A stretch of DNA of 64,000 nucleotides from an uncultured Lachnospiraceae bacterium (GTDB lineage: Bacteria > Bacillota > Clostridia > Lachnospirales > Lachnospiraceae), in NCBI GenBank assembly GCA_944384155.1, contig CALWSG010000054.1, positions 29,672-93,671 of the forward strand, given 5' to 3'. Under the pieces are notes generated by a model. The model had not been told where the DNA came from. It was given only the letters and a program-made list of their open reading frames with translations, and searched no databases. Both the position numbers and the translations under genes were made by a program. Positions 44,549 through 54,205 of the stretch are shown piece by piece (position 1 is the first letter of the stretch; the number at the start of each line of letters is the position of its first letter).

Positions 44549-46534
44549 TTAATCTGCTTCAAAATGTTCCGGGTAGCTTATCTCTATATGCCTTATTCCT
44601 ATTCTGTTGCTATCAAGAACCGCAAGATTGTTTTTTATCCCCATGCCTGAATATTCATTTCCATCAATATTGGCATTTATGTTAATTATTTCCTTTATGC
44701 CCGGTACAGTTATTTCTCCGGTAAAGCTGTTTCCCACAATATCCAGCTTTATATCCATTCCTGACTTCATGTACGGTCCCGTTATCATATCTGATATAGG
44801 CTGTGCGGTAAGTCCGTCATATTTATACAAAGAAAATCCTGCTGTTTTCCCTTCTGCATCCATACATTCACATCTTATCCCGTAACCTGATTTTTCTCTT
44901 GAATCATACTTAATATATATCTCTACGTATTCTCCCTTTCTGCTAAAGCCTCCTCCATTATTATTCTCAAAATCAAGAATAACATAAACCGTCATATTAT
45001 CATGCTTTTCTTCACCATTTAAATAGTATCCGCATTCTCTTGACTCTGTCACCATACTGTAATGCTTACAGCCCTTAAGCTTTTTATAAAACCATATTCC
45101 CGTAGGAGTGCCAAACCCGGGCTCCTCCTTATAGTATGGATTTAATACCTGATTTTTTATATTAACCACTATATTTTTTGTCTTAATATCTGACGCCATA
45201 ATAATTCTGCTCATTATATTAAGACCCGGTCCCTGAACACTTCTTGAATGCTTAGGCTTAATATTTACCTTAATATGCTTTCCCACATCAAAGGTTGTCA
45301 ATACTATATCTCTGCATGGTCCCTGTCTGCTGACAGCAATCTTACGGCAGTCCCTTTCATTAGACCTTGTAAATTCCCTTATTGCAACAAGCTTTGTTCT
45401 GTCTATATTATCTACTCTATACCAGCTAATCTCTGACTGATCCTCTCTGCCCTGCAAATCAATATCATAGTTTATATAAGCTCTGCCATCCTTTATTGTT
45501 ATAACAGGGGTTGACAGAAATTTTGGCGGCTCTATCATAGACGGCTTTATTTCTGCCATGCATCCTGCCCTGATGCCTTTTGAGGATTCTATTGTAATAA
45601 ATCCGTAAATGGAATCCTCGCTGTCATTTTCCCCTTCCGCCTCTAAATATACTATATTTCCCTCAATATTTTTCTCCGCAAGTTTAATAAAGCTGTCAAA
45701 TTTACAAGCATAGTCTATTTTAGCTTCCTTTGGATAAAATGCAGCCTCAATAATCTTTTTTTCGCTGCCTGCAGTCATGGTTATATTAGATCTGGCTGTA
45801 ATATAAAAAACTTCCTTTTCATGTTCTTTATATTTATCTCCTGCATTTACAGGATTCCAATTATCACTTCCACTTAGCATATTCCATAGCGAGAATGCCT
45901 GTATTCCCTCCTTAGGTATTTCATATCCGCACTCCTGTGAGCCAAATATATAATCACTGCCATAATAAGAAAAAGTATTGCTGTTTGTCATTTCCCTTGT
46001 CCATATTACAACATTATTATCCCCTGTAATTCTTGTATTTATAACTGAGGCCTTCATATCGCCATCAGTTATAAATGCCATGCTTTCATTATTTTCAAAT
46101 AAAATTTCAGAATCCTTAATAACAGTATATATAAGCTTCCCTATAATTTCCTCCTCATTATCACAGGAAACAAGAATACTTTCCTTGGCAGAGCATAAAA
46201 ATCTGCATTCATTAAACACCTGAAATCCCCAATTTTTTGTAAATATTTCTCTCCCCCTAAATGTACAATTATTAAATAATACTCTTGTTCCGCGATTTTC
46301 CAGCATAATATCTGTACATTCAAAGCTGCATCCCTGAAACAGTACTGCATCTGCCGTATTTTCTACACATACCCTTACATTTTCATTAAAAACTATATCC
46401 CTTACTCTTATATTTTTCCCTTCTATAACAAGCAAAACGAGACTGCCATCAATCCCCTGATTCACGGCAGTCTCAAATATTTTATCTGAATTTACATTAT
46501 CCTTTATTGCATATATATAATCATAAGCCTTCAT
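44549..46534 (-). CDS. Cytoplasmic beta-helix protein, pectinesterase-like, with C-terminal sandwich domain
   Basis: 661 aa. Residues about 1-230 show repeated short strands (VLFQGCSFE, VLFNNCTFRG, VFNECRFLC), as in right-handed beta-helix carbohydrate enzymes. YIFGSQECGYEIPKEGIQ resembles the DFIFG region of pectinesterases. The middle has Ig-like strands, and the last ~190 residues (IWFYKKLKGCKHY to GIRHIEISYP) form a lectin-like sandwich. There is no signal peptide, unlike secreted pectinases. The ATG at 46534 follows GGGAG. Catalytic Asp residues could not be assigned, so activity is uncertain. Confidence 0.6.
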   Translation of the reverse strand: MKAYDYIYAIKDNVNSDKIFETAVNQGIDGSLVLLVIEGKNIRVRDIVFNENVRVCVENTADAVLFQGCSFECTDIMLENRGTRVLFNNCTFRGREIFTKNWGFQVFNECRFLCSAKESILVSCDNEEEIIGKLIYTVIKDSEILFENNESMAFITDGDMKASVINTRITGDNNVVIWTREMTNSNTFSYYGSDYIFGSQECGYEIPKEGIQAFSLWNMLSGSDNWNPVNAGDKYKEHEKEVFYITARSNITMTAGSEKKIIEAAFYPKEAKIDYACKFDSFIKLAEKNIEGNIVYLEAEGENDSEDSIYGFITIESSKGIRAGCMAEIKPSMIEPPKFLSTPVITIKDGRAYINYDIDLQGREDQSEISWYRVDNIDRTKLVAIREFTRSNERDCRKIAVSRQGPCRDIVLTTFDVGKHIKVNIKPKHSRSVQGPGLNIMSRIIMASDIKTKNIVVNIKNQVLNPYYKEEPGFGTPTGIWFYKKLKGCKHYSMVTESRECGYYLNGEEKHDNMTVYVILDFENNNGGGFSRKGEYVEIYIKYDSREKSGYGIRCECMDAEGKTAGFSLYKYDGLTAQPISDMITGPYMKSGMDIKLDIVGNSFTGEITVPGIKEIININANIDGNEYSGMGIKNNLAVLDSNRIGIRHIEISYPEHFEAD

Positions 46535-46621
46535 AATTTCTCCCATGCTATGTAAATATATGATTATTGTACAGTAGTCGGGAAAAAAACTCAATTACTA
46601 TCAATTTAAATATATATTACA

Positions 46622-47554
46622 TTATTTATATTCCTTAAATTCATATCCCATTTCTCTTGCACTGTCTATGAAATCTCCTAACATCTCCGTATTTGTTTTT
46701 GACACGGCATGAAGCAGATATATCGCACCATTATGAAGCTTGCCTACTGCATTATCCAATGCCTTTGACACTTCCATCTGATTATCAGGATCCCAGTCAT
46801 TGTAAGCAAAGCTCCACATAACCGAACGATAACCACACTTTTGTGCAACGGCAAGAGACTGTTCACTGAACTTTCCTGCAGGAGGTCTGAACAGATACAT
46901 TGTATATCCGTAATTATCCCTTATATAATTATGAAGCTCCTGATACTCATTTATCTGCTGCTCAACTGTAAGAGAAGGCATACCGTCTGACGGATGTGTC
47001 ACACTGTGTGAGCCTACCACATGACCTTCGTCAATCATTCTTTTAACAAGCTCTGTCTCTGTTTTTGCATAAGGCATGGTAATAAAAAACACTGCCTTTA
47101 CATTTTTTTCCTTTAATGTATCAAGTATCTGGGATGTATATCCGTTTTCATAGCCTTCGTCAAATGTAAGATATATAACCTTTTCATTTTCCTTTATAAA
47201 GTCTACTGCATATTTAGTACCATACTGCTCCTGAAGCTGAACCGGAGCAACCGGCCTGTTATCCTCATATGTCTGTACACCTACTCCCCATGTAACAGGA
47301 GTATTTGATATGGAATTGACATCGCCATCAAAGGTTACTGTCTCCGGCTCCTGCAATGTATCAGATGTACTCTCCTCAGTTGTTCCCGGCTCCTCTACCG
47401 TACTGTCCTCTTCAGTATCATCTGTTGTTTCCTTTTCCGCCACTATGGTAGTATCACTCTCTTTTCCGCTTTTTTCCTTGCTGAAAGCACCACAGCCAAA
47501 GAGAGAAATTGCAGCCAAAGTGACTATGGCACACAATAAATACTTCTTTTTCAT
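46622..47554 (-). CDS. Polysaccharide deacetylase lipoprotein (PdaA-like)
   Basis: 310 aa. Lipoprotein signal peptide with lipobox LFGC (Cys about 21), a Thr/Glu linker (residues 30-75), then a NodB domain. Motif 1 is TFDEGYENGYT, the PdaA variant of TFDDG; motif 2 is SHSVTHPS; motif 3 is RPPAGKFSE. PdaA removes acetyl groups from N-acetylmuramic acid during cortex formation. The lipoprotein form with a linker differs from B. subtilis PdaA. A spore-cortex role is possible, not proven. Confidence 0.85.
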   Translation of the reverse strand: MKKKYLLCAIVTLAAISLFGCGAFSKEKSGKESDTTIVAEKETTDDTEEDSTVEEPGTTEESTSDTLQEPETVTFDGDVNSISNTPVTWGVGVQTYEDNRPVAPVQLQEQYGTKYAVDFIKENEKVIYLTFDEGYENGYTSQILDTLKEKNVKAVFFITMPYAKTETELVKRMIDEGHVVGSHSVTHPSDGMPSLTVEQQINEYQELHNYIRDNYGYTMYLFRPPAGKFSEQSLAVAQKCGYRSVMWSFAYNDWDPDNQMEVSKALDNAVGKLHNGAIYLLHAVSKTNTEMLGDFIDSAREMGYEFKEYK

Positions 47555-47641
47555 TTATCATACTCCAATCTTTCACATTTATTATATATATTACCTTTCA
47601 TATAATACTATACTTCTTTTTTGCAAGTCAACAGTAAATTT

Positions 47642-49993
47642 TTACTCTGAGCGAAGTGCCTCCACAGCATCCTTTTTAGATGCCATCTTCGCCGGTATAT
47701 GTCCTCCCAGCACTGTAAGCACTGTGCTTACGGCAACTAATATGAGTGCATGTGAAAGCTGAAGATGGGAAGCACTTGTCAATCCAGATGCATTTTCAAT
47801 AATTCTGTTTATAGGGAAGGTGCAGAGCCAAGCAATAAACACTCCCAACAATCCTGAAAAAACTCCCAGTATTATTGTTTCAGCATCAAAAACTCTTGTT
47901 ATGTCCTTCTTTCTTGCTCCCAATGCCTTTAATATTCCTATTTCCTTTGTTCTCTCTATTACACTTGTATACGTTATAATACAAATCATAATCATGCTTA
48001 CCACAAGAGAAATTGCCGCAAAGGCTATAAGAACAAGAGTTATTCCGTCCATAATGTCACTGGTCATATCTGACATGGTAGCTGCAAGGTCTGTATAAGT
48101 AATTTTGTCATCTTCATCTGCTTTACTGTCATTGTATGCTTCTATATAATCTATAACCTTATCCTTAGACTGAAAATCCTTAGGAAATACCATAACCATA
48201 TATGGCTTAGAATCTCCGCCAAGATATGATATAAATGTTTCTTTTTCACCCTCTCCAAATTCTTCCATGCTTATAATATTATAATCTGCTGCCTGCTGTG
48301 CTTCTACTATCTGTGAGTCTTGTGCCTGTTCTATTATCTTCTCCAACAATTCATCACTGTAAGCAATGCCTGATGCAAGCATAGACATGGAGGTTCCCTC
48401 CTTAACCCTTACAATGCCTGATATTTTAACTGTAAAGCTCTTCCGGGAATTATACATAGCTTCATAATTCTGTGAAGGTACATATGTCCCAAACTCTGTT
48501 TTACTGTAATAGTCATCATTATGAATAACCTTGAATTCTGTTCCCACTATATCATCAAAAGCTATGCTTTCCGTATCCTCTGTAATATTAAAGCCTAATG
48601 CTTCAAACACTGACTTATCAAGCTGGTTTTTTGTATTTACCACAAGCACAATATCATTTTCATTTTCAGGGTAAGAACCTGCTATTACTTCGTAATTCTT
48701 CTTAAGATAATTTTCGTTATCTCCTATATTTTTAGGATATACACTCATTCCCATGGAACTAACCGATGTCATCCCAGAGCTTTCTGAATTCATCATATTG
48801 CCAAATGATATAGGAACATAACCGTCTTCCGTCTTTCTGACAAGCTTCATATCTGCTATTCTTATATAACCTATGCTTCCGCATATATCATCTGAAATAT
48901 TCTCTATATAATTAATAAATTCCTCTGAAAATATATTTTTATGAATTGTCACGGTTTCTGATGAATCTGTTATAAGCACCTCATTTGTATCGGCATACTC
49001 TTCTGCACCGTATATTCTGTCATTAATTTCTGACATATTGGTACCCATAGCCTCTGCATCTACCTCTGTTGTCTGGCTGCTCATAATTATCGGAAATTCA
49101 GCCATGGCATCAACCTGAAAATCATCTATCTCTGACTGAAAACCTGTGGACAGGCTTAATATAACGGCTATGCCGATTATTCCTATGCTTGAAGCAAATG
49201 CAGTAAGAAATGTTCTGCCCTTCTTTGTCTTTAAGTTGTTAAAAGACAGTCTTAAAGCTGTAAGCATACTCATGCTTGTTTTCTTTAGATTAAATCCATC
49301 CTTTTTCGGCCTTTCAACATGGGGATTAGTATCATCTATAATCTTTCCGTCTGAAAATCTTATAATCCTGTCAGCATATTTTTCTGCAAGCTCAGGATTA
49401 TGCGTAACCATAATAACAAGCCTGTCTTTTGCCACTTCCTTTATTAAATCCATAATTTGAATACTGGTGGCACTGTCCAAGGCTCCCGTTGGCTCGTCAC
49501 ACAAAAGTATTTCCGGGTCATTGGCAAGTGCCCTGGCTATTGCAACTCTTTGCATCTGTCCTCCGGAAAGCTGGTTTGGCTTTTTGTGCAGATGCTCCTT
49601 TAACCCTACCTGCTCCAAAACCTCCAATGCTTTCTTTCGCTTCTCCTCACCTGAAACACCGCTTAAGGTCATTCCAAGCTCAACATTTGCCACTATACTT
49701 AAATGATTTATAAGATTATAGCTTTGAAATACAAAACCTATTGTATTATTTCTGTATGCGTCCCACTCATTTGCCTTAAAATCCTTTGTGCTCTTGCCCT
49801 TTATTATAAGATCTCCCTCATCATACCTGTCAAGTCCTCCGATTATATTTAAACACGTGGTCTTTCCCGAACCGCTTGTTCCCAGTATTGCCACAAATTC
49901 CTTTTCCCTAAAAGCAACACTTACATCATCAAGTGCTTTGGTTTCTATATCACCTACCTTATATGTTTTTCGGATATTTTTCATTTCAAGCAT
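47642..49993 (-). CDS. MacB-like ABC transporter with fused ATPase and FtsX permease
   Basis: 783 aa. ATPase domain (1-230): Walker [10 protein letters not shown], signature LSGGQMQR, Walker [12 protein letters not shown]. Then a transmembrane helix (about 265-285), a large external MacB_PCD domain, and three FtsX helices near the C-terminus. This gene order in one chain suggests a mechanotransmission exporter for antimicrobials or lipoproteins. Its leader carries the 16-bp motif shared with deoB. A terminator separates it from yqeG. Confidence 0.88.
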   Translation of the reverse strand: MLEMKNIRKTYKVGDIETKALDDVSVAFREKEFVAILGTSGSGKTTCLNIIGGLDRYDEGDLIIKGKSTKDFKANEWDAYRNNTIGFVFQSYNLINHLSIVANVELGMTLSGVSGEEKRKKALEVLEQVGLKEHLHKKPNQLSGGQMQRVAIARALANDPEILLCDEPTGALDSATSIQIMDLIKEVAKDRLVIMVTHNPELAEKYADRIIRFSDGKIIDDTNPHVERPKKDGFNLKKTSMSMLTALRLSFNNLKTKKGRTFLTAFASSIGIIGIAVILSLSTGFQSEIDDFQVDAMAEFPIIMSSQTTEVDAEAMGTNMSEINDRIYGAEEYADTNEVLITDSSETVTIHKNIFSEEFINYIENISDDICGSIGYIRIADMKLVRKTEDGYVPISFGNMMNSESSGMTSVSSMGMSVYPKNIGDNENYLKKNYEVIAGSYPENENDIVLVVNTKNQLDKSVFEALGFNITEDTESIAFDDIVGTEFKVIHNDDYYSKTEFGTYVPSQNYEAMYNSRKSFTVKISGIVRVKEGTSMSMLASGIAYSDELLEKIIEQAQDSQIVEAQQAADYNIISMEEFGEGEKETFISYLGGDSKPYMVMVFPKDFQSKDKVIDYIEAYNDSKADEDDKITYTDLAATMSDMTSDIMDGITLVLIAFAAISLVVSMIMICIITYTSVIERTKEIGILKALGARKKDITRVFDAETIILGVFSGLLGVFIAWLCTFPINRIIENASGLTSASHLQLSHALILVAVSTVLTVLGGHIPAKMASKKDAVEALRSE

Positions 49994-50005
49994 AATAATC
50001 CTCCA

Positions 50006-50021
50006 TTTCTGAAGCGTCCGC
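50006..50021 (-). repeat. 16-bp leader motif, copy B (ABC gene)
   Basis: GCGGACGCTTCAGAAA on the minus strand, one base before the TGGAGG site of the ABC gene; identical to 13003-12988 before deoB. Confidence 0.6.
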
Positions 50022-50080
50022 CTTAATGTCTTAATTTATGACACCGCTGTGCAAACCGCAACTTATATTTTTATAACTTT

Positions 50081-50112
50081 AAAAAATGTGTATGCCGTCA
50101 CCGACATACACA
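50081..50112 (-). terminator. Terminator after yqeG
   Basis: TGTGTATG pairs with CATACACA, with a short inner C-G stem, followed by TTTTTT on the minus strand. Confidence 0.88.
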
Positions 50113-50156
50113 TAAATAATACATCAACTATGTTTCCATATCAAATAAAAAAATTA

Positions 50157-50732
50157 TTAACTATTTTTTCCTTCTTTATTTTTAAGTGCCAAAAGCCGTC
50201 TTTTATTATACTGGCTGTTTTCCTGTCTAAGCTCTTTCCTGTCACGCCTTGCATACTTCCACATTACTATTCTTTCCAGATATCTTTTTAATACTATCTG
50301 TATTTCTTCCTTTGGGTGCATTGGTCTTACAAGAATTGTGTACATATTAATTCTGTTGCCTCCGTACACATCAGTAAATACCTGGTCACCTATAAAAATA
50401 GTTTCCTCTATGTCTGTTCCCATAATTTCCATTGCTGCATTATAGCTTTTTGCCGCCGGCTTGTGTGCATCATATATATACGGTGCATCCACAGCATCTG
50501 CAAAGGGCTTTACTCTCTCTTCCTTATTGTTAGAAATAAGACAGAACTTAAAACCTATATTTTTTAACTTTTTAAAAAAATTAACCGTCCTCTCATCAGC
50601 CTTTTGCCCATGGGGAACCAGTGTGTTATCAATATCAAACAATATTCCTCTAAAACCCATTTTATAATACTTTTTGAAGTTTATTGAGTAAACACTTCTA
50701 AGAATCTTTTTGGGATAAAATTTTTTAAACAT
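50157..50732 (-). CDS. yqeG: YqeG-family HAD phosphatase
   Basis: 191 aa. HAD IIIA motifs: GILFDIDNTLVPHG, LISNNKEERV and FIGDQVFTDVYGGNR. YqeG-type proteins act on phosphatidylglycerophosphate in some lineages, but this is not settled. The start at 50732 (MFKKFYPK) is preceded by AGAGGA. Downstream of nrdR with a short gap; ends in a strong terminator. Confidence 0.88.
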   Translation of the reverse strand: MFKKFYPKKILRSVYSINFKKYYKMGFRGILFDIDNTLVPHGQKADERTVNFFKKLKNIGFKFCLISNNKEERVKPFADAVDAPYIYDAHKPAAKSYNAAMEIMGTDIEETIFIGDQVFTDVYGGNRINMYTILVRPMHPKEEIQIVLKRYLERIVMWKYARRDRKELRQENSQYNKRRLLALKNKEGKNS

Positions 50733-50755
50733 ACATATTCCTCTCGCCATACAAT

Positions 50756-51211
50756 CTACTGCTTATCCAAAAGCTTTTTTATTTCTTCCATAAATGTGTT
50801 CACATCCTTAAATTCTCTATACACCGATGCAAAACGTACATAAGCAACAGAATCATAATTCTTTAGCTTATCCATAACTATCTCTCCTATCACAGAGCTT
50901 GGTATTTCTTTTTTTTCCAAATTAAAAATCTCCGTCTCTATCTCATCTATCATCTCATTTATCTGATTAATAGATACGGAACGCTTATGACATGAGCGTA
51001 TAATAGCAGCCTCTATTTTAGCCCTGTCATAAGGTTCTCTGTTATTATCCTTCTTTATTACAATAATAGGTATGGTTTCCACCTTTTCATATGTAGTAAA
51101 TCTTTTTCCGCAGCCGTCACACACACGCCTTCTTCTTATGGAGCTGTTGTCTTCTGCCGGTCTTGAATCTATAACCCTTGTGTTTTCTTTACTGCAAAAA
51201 GGACATTTCAC
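50756..51211 (-). CDS. nrdR: Transcriptional repressor NrdR
   Basis: 151 aa. Zn ribbon CPFC...CDGCGKRFTTYE at the N-terminus and an ATP-cone domain (IVIKKDNNREPYDRAKIEAAI) after it. NrdR senses (d)ATP and represses ribonucleotide reductase operons. The gene pair with yqeG and proximity to ylmC/sigG is seen in other clostridia. Confidence 0.97.
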   Translation of the reverse strand: MKCPFCSKENTRVIDSRPAEDNSSIRRRRVCDGCGKRFTTYEKVETIPIIVIKKDNNREPYDRAKIEAAIIRSCHKRSVSINQINEMIDEIETEIFNLEKKEIPSSVIGEIVMDKLKNYDSVAYVRFASVYREFKDVNTFMEEIKKLLDKQ

Positions 51212-51284
51212 CCTATATACCTCCTCAAGCGTATTTTATATTTTACTTTTTCTTATCTACATTTTATATTAATTTTAACATTTG

Positions 51285-51536
51285 TCAACCCTTAAGCACT
51301 GCCTTTTCATCTACCTCCACCAACACAATATCAGGTCCTATCTGTCTTATACATTTATATGGTATAATATACTCTCCGTCCTTTGAAAAGAAATTAAATC
51401 CCTTGCAGCCCTCGGGAATAATCACCTCACATATCTGTCCCGTAGTCTGATTAAAATTTACATCCATTATGTATCCAAGCTTTTTACATGTGCATTCATT
51501 GATTACTTCCTTATATTTTAACTCGCTAAGTCTCAT
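51285..51536 (-). CDS. ylmC: YlmC/YmxH family PRC-barrel sporulation protein
   Basis: 83 aa. A single PRC-barrel: MRLSELKYKEVINE, GYIMDVNF and IIPYKCIRQIGPDIVLVEV. YlmC/YmxH proteins are sporulation-associated in Firmicutes and lack a known molecular role. Between sigG and nrdR, the usual place. Confidence 0.88.
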   Translation of the reverse strand: MRLSELKYKEVINECTCKKLGYIMDVNFNQTTGQICEVIIPEGCKGFNFFSKDGEYIIPYKCIRQIGPDIVLVEVDEKAVLKG

Positions 51537-51610
51537 AAATTCCTTTCTTTGCAGCTTTAGCCAATTATCTTTTCAATAAAATTTATGCCGGTTTTATGTT
51601 TTTTATATCA

Positions 51611-51800
51611 CCTAAGCTTATACTTAAATATTGTGAAATCTCTCAATGTTGTATATTATATTATGCAAATTAAACAAATCCGTAAACATATGTTACACAT
51701 CAAAAGATTGCCTGTGACGGATTGTTCAATCTGCATAATATATGGGGAAAACATTAATTCCTAAATTTCCTGCCTAAGCTTGTACTTATTTATTCTCTCA
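51611..51800. repeat. Inverted-repeat element flanked by diverged direct repeats
   Basis: Arms 51657-51683 and 51717-51742 are complementary over about 26 bp with two differences that become G-U pairs in RNA from the minus strand and one bulge. The stem carries a 33-nt loop. Outside lie CCTAAGCTTATACTTAAATA (51611-) and CCTAAGCTTGTACTTATTTA (51773-), each followed at some distance by the tail of TCTCTCAA. The right copy includes the sigG stop region. No coding sequence was found in this 250-bp gap. Confidence 0.65.
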
Positions 51801-52569
51801 AATATGCCCTCATTGCCTTAAGTGCGTTTTTTTCCAGTCTGCTTACCTGTGCCTGGCTTATTCCTACTTCCTGCGCCACTTCCATTTGAGTCCTTCCCTT
51901 AAAGAATCTCAGCTCTACTATATTACGCTCTCTCTCAGGCAGTCTTTCCAGTGCCTCACTCAGAGCTATCTCCTCAACCCAGTTTTCCTCTCTGCTTTTT
52001 TTGTCGCTTACCTGATCCATAACATATAGTGTATCTCCGCCTTCAGAATATACAGGCTCATAAAGTGATACAGGAGTCTGTATAGCGTCAAGTGCCATAA
52101 CTATATCCTCCTTGTCAACACCAATCTCAGCAGCTATCTCATTTATTGTCGGCTCCTTCTGATGATTTTTTATATAATTTTCCTTTACATATATAGCCTT
52201 GTATGCAGTGTCCTTAAGCGACCTTGACACTCTTATCTGATTGGAATCCCTTAAATACCTCCTTACCTCACCCAGTATCATTGGACATGCATATGTGCTG
52301 AACTGTACATTAAGTGAACGGTCAAAATTATCAAGTGCCTTTATAAGCCCTATGCACCCTATTTGAAATAAATCATCTATATTTTCGTTTCCTCCTCCAA
52401 AACGCTGTACTATGCTTAGCACCAGCCTTAAGTTTCCATATATAAAGGCTTCCCTTGCCGACTTATCTCCTTTATCTATTCTGTCAAATAATTCTTCCTT
52501 TTCTGCATTAGTAAGAATAGGCAGTTTTGCTGTATTTACGCCGCTAATCTCCACTTTATAATGTGCCAT
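51790..52569 (-). CDS. sigG: RNA polymerase sporulation sigma factor SigG
   Basis: 259 aa. N-terminal KVEISGVNTAKLPIL is specific to SigG; region 2 reads GNLRLVLSIVQRF and FSTYACPMILGEVRRYLRD; RVSRSLKDTAYKA lies in region 3; region 4 ends in MEVAQEVGISQAQVSRLE. SigG drives late forespore transcription. The ylmC and nrdR genes follow. No certain SigF promoter could be read upstream. Confidence 0.96.
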   Translation of the reverse strand: MAHYKVEISGVNTAKLPILTNAEKEELFDRIDKGDKSAREAFIYGNLRLVLSIVQRFGGGNENIDDLFQIGCIGLIKALDNFDRSLNVQFSTYACPMILGEVRRYLRDSNQIRVSRSLKDTAYKAIYVKENYIKNHQKEPTINEIAAEIGVDKEDIVMALDAIQTPVSLYEPVYSEGGDTLYVMDQVSDKKSREENWVEEIALSEALERLPERERNIVELRFFKGRTQMEVAQEVGISQAQVSRLEKNALKAMRAYLRE

Positions 52570-52668
52570 AAGACTTTTCCCTCCGGTATATACAAATCTT
52601 TATACTTTAATGATTTACCGGCAGGATAAATTTATACCTGTAAAAAAATACTAAAAAAATTTTTTCTT

Positions 52669-52697
52669 CACAGGTACATGCCATACCACATAATATT
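52669..52697 (+). promoter_or_regulatory. Weak candidate SigK promoter of the Gly/Cys-rich gene
   Basis: CACA (52669-52672), 16-bp spacer, CATAATATT (52689-52697) is one mismatch from the SigK pattern mACm - 16 - CATAnnnTA. Low confidence because the motif is short and AT-rich. Confidence 0.3.
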
Positions 52698-52728
52698 TAG
52701 TGTAAATCAAATTTGGAGGAATTAACTC

Positions 52729-52995
52729 ATGAGTGAACTTAATGCAACAAACTGCGGATGCGGATGCGACAATGGATGTGGTGGTTTCGGAGGCGATAAC
52801 TGCTGCTTTCTTATCCTTATCTTATTATTATGCGGATGTGGAAACGGACGCGGAATGGGCGGATGCGGCAACGGCTGCGGATGCGGCAATGACAGCTGTA
52901 CTCTTTTAATCCTTATCCTCTTACTGTGCGGCGGCTTCGGCGGCAATAGCTGTGGATGCGATAACGGATGCGGCAATATAGGCTGCGGATGCTAG
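52729..52995 (+). CDS. Gly/Cys-rich protein with two hydrophobic repeats, probable spore component
   Basis: 88 aa with 18 Cys and a very high Gly content. Two units alternate: Gly/Cys-rich blocks (CGCGCDNGCGGFGG) and hydrophobic blocks, CFLILILLLC (26-35) and CTLLILILLLC (57-67). The pattern resembles an enlarged, Cys-rich version of YjcZ/YhjA-type small sporulation proteins (Gly-rich plus one hydrophobic helix) and the 'high-cysteine' proteins annotated in Lachnospiraceae. GGAGG precedes the ATG. It lies divergent from sigG and heads a three-gene cluster. A role in spore coat cross-linking is inference. Confidence 0.75.
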   Translation: MSELNATNCGCGCDNGCGGFGGDNCCFLILILLLCGCGNGRGMGGCGNGCGCGNDSCTLLILILLLCGGFGGNSCGCDNGCGNIGCGC

Positions 52996-53022
52996 TATAG
53001 CTTTATAGCTTTGAATTAGTAT

Positions 53023-53047
53023 AGTCTGCACCTTTAAGGTGCAGACT
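53023..53047 (+). other. Hairpin between the Gly/Cys gene and the next gene
   Basis: AGTCTGCACCTT and AAGGTGCAGACT form a 12-bp stem around one base. No T-run follows, so it may limit read-through or protect the first message. It would also sequester the weak AAGGTG before an ATG at 53053. Confidence 0.6.
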
Positions 53048-53115
53048 GTGCTATGTCATTAATTAAGCACTGCCGGCATATACTAGATAAACAGACGTTT
53101 AAGGAGCCTGTATAC

Positions 53116-53511
53116 ATGGATAAAATAAACACCTTCAAGGCTATGTTGCCATTCATTCCTGCCCGGTACAGGCGGCCCTTGATTTTATACATACACCTTG
53201 AAGAAATGATGAATATAATGACATCACTACAATTATGTCTCAAGACTCCCATTACTGATTACGGCAATTCAACCGCCGATCCGTCGGAGCTTTTAGGAAT
53301 GCTTAAGCAGAATATGTCTGAGCAGGATTCCCAAATGCTTAATATGCTTTCAAATATGAACAATATGTCAGCCATGTTTTCTGCCATGAATGCCATGGGC
53401 GGCATGGGAGATGGGAAAAATCCTTCCTCGGATAATATAACCGGGGATAATGATTTTTCTGAGGATATTGATAATTTATTTAAAGATTTTATAGATGAAA
53501 CGCAGAAATGA
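53116..53511 (+). CDS. Small Met/Asn-rich protein, unknown, sporulation-associated by context
   Basis: 131 aa from the ATG at 53116 (MDKINTFKAMLPFIPARYRR), which has AAGGAG 9 bp upstream. An earlier ATG (53053) has only a weak site inside a hairpin. A helical N-terminus with a Pro-Arg turn leads to a helix-rich, Met-rich segment (MLNMLSNMNNMSAMFSAMN) and an acidic end. No family recognised. Second gene of the cluster beside sigG. Confidence 0.6.
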   Translation: MDKINTFKAMLPFIPARYRRPLILYIHLEEMMNIMTSLQLCLKTPITDYGNSTADPSELLGMLKQNMSEQDSQMLNMLSNMNNMSAMFSAMNAMGGMGDGKNPSSDNITGDNDFSEDIDNLFKDFIDETQK

Positions 53512-53522
53512 GGTAAATATAT

Positions 53523-53819
53523 ATGAATGATGACTGGATAAATAATCCTAAGTTAAAAAATATAGACAGCAAAAAGCTTAAGCTTTTAATGCAGCTTGCT
53601 GAACAGGCAGAAAAAAAAGAAGCAGATAAACTGCTTCCGTTTTTTCTTGCCGTCACAAACAAAGCCAACTCAATGGGAATTACATTTAATGATGATGAAA
53701 CAGACGTAATATTAAATGTTCTTAAAACACGCATGTCTCCTGACGATATAAAAAAAATTGAGCTTATGAAAAACCTGTCGGGTATGATTGCTGCCAAATC
53801 CAAGGCAATTAATAATTAA
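53523..53819 (+). CDS. Small helical protein, unknown
   Basis: 98 aa. Mostly alpha-helical and charged (KLKLLMQLAEQAEKKEADKLL), no signal peptide. It starts 11 bp after the Met-rich gene with a GAGG site and closes the cluster. Its stop overlaps the stop of the convergent minus gene by 4 bp (53816-53819). Confidence 0.6.
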   Translation: MNDDWINNPKLKNIDSKKLKLLMQLAEQAEKKEADKLLPFFLAVTNKANSMGITFNDDETDVILNVLKTRMSPDDIKKIELMKNLSGMIAAKSKAINN

Positions 53820-54205
53820 TCTTCGTCCTGATAATCCATTATTAACAGGTGTGCTATTGCCATATCACTGTCATCTTCAGGACTTCCTGATATGGTAATC
53901 AGCACATCTGACACAAACTTATATTCAAGATTTAAGGTCTTGGCTATTGTATATACATCTGTTCCCTTTGAGGACAGGCTTTTTATCTGCCCAATCTTTT
54001 CTGCCAGCTTATGAAGCTTTCCCCTTTCTTTTTCCATATCTCCGTTTACCGGATTCTCCATAAGCTTTTCACATTCAGCAGCTATCTCCTCAAAGCTCCT
54101 TACTTTTCTTCCTTCGGATACACCATAAAAATCTCCGTCATATTCCCAGTCTTTTATTTCCTTACCTTCCATATCAGCCCTCTTTTCTGCTATTTTCCTT
54201 TCCAC
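53816..54205 (-). CDS. Small charged protein, unknown
   Basis: 129 aa, rich in Glu and Lys, no membrane segment. The C-terminal half has a helix-turn-helix-like stretch (DVYTIAKTLNLEYKFVSDVLI). It overlaps the Cys-rich gene upstream by 32 bp, in a unit with fabV. Family not recognised. Confidence 0.6.
   Translation of the reverse strand: MERKIAEKRADMEGKEIKDWEYDGDFYGVSEGRKVRSFEEIAAECEKLMENPVNGDMEKERGKLHKLAEKIGQIKSLSSKGTDVYTIAKTLNLEYKFVSDVLITISGSPEDDSDMAIAHLLIMDYQDED

Noticed and set aside
52570..52640. SigF promoter of sigG
   Set aside because: GTATA is present, but the -10 element and spacing do not fit.
52722..52976. Pro/His-rich frame opposite the Gly/Cys gene
   Set aside because: Shadow of the GGC/TGC codon bias on the plus strand; the plus frame has the ribosome-binding site.
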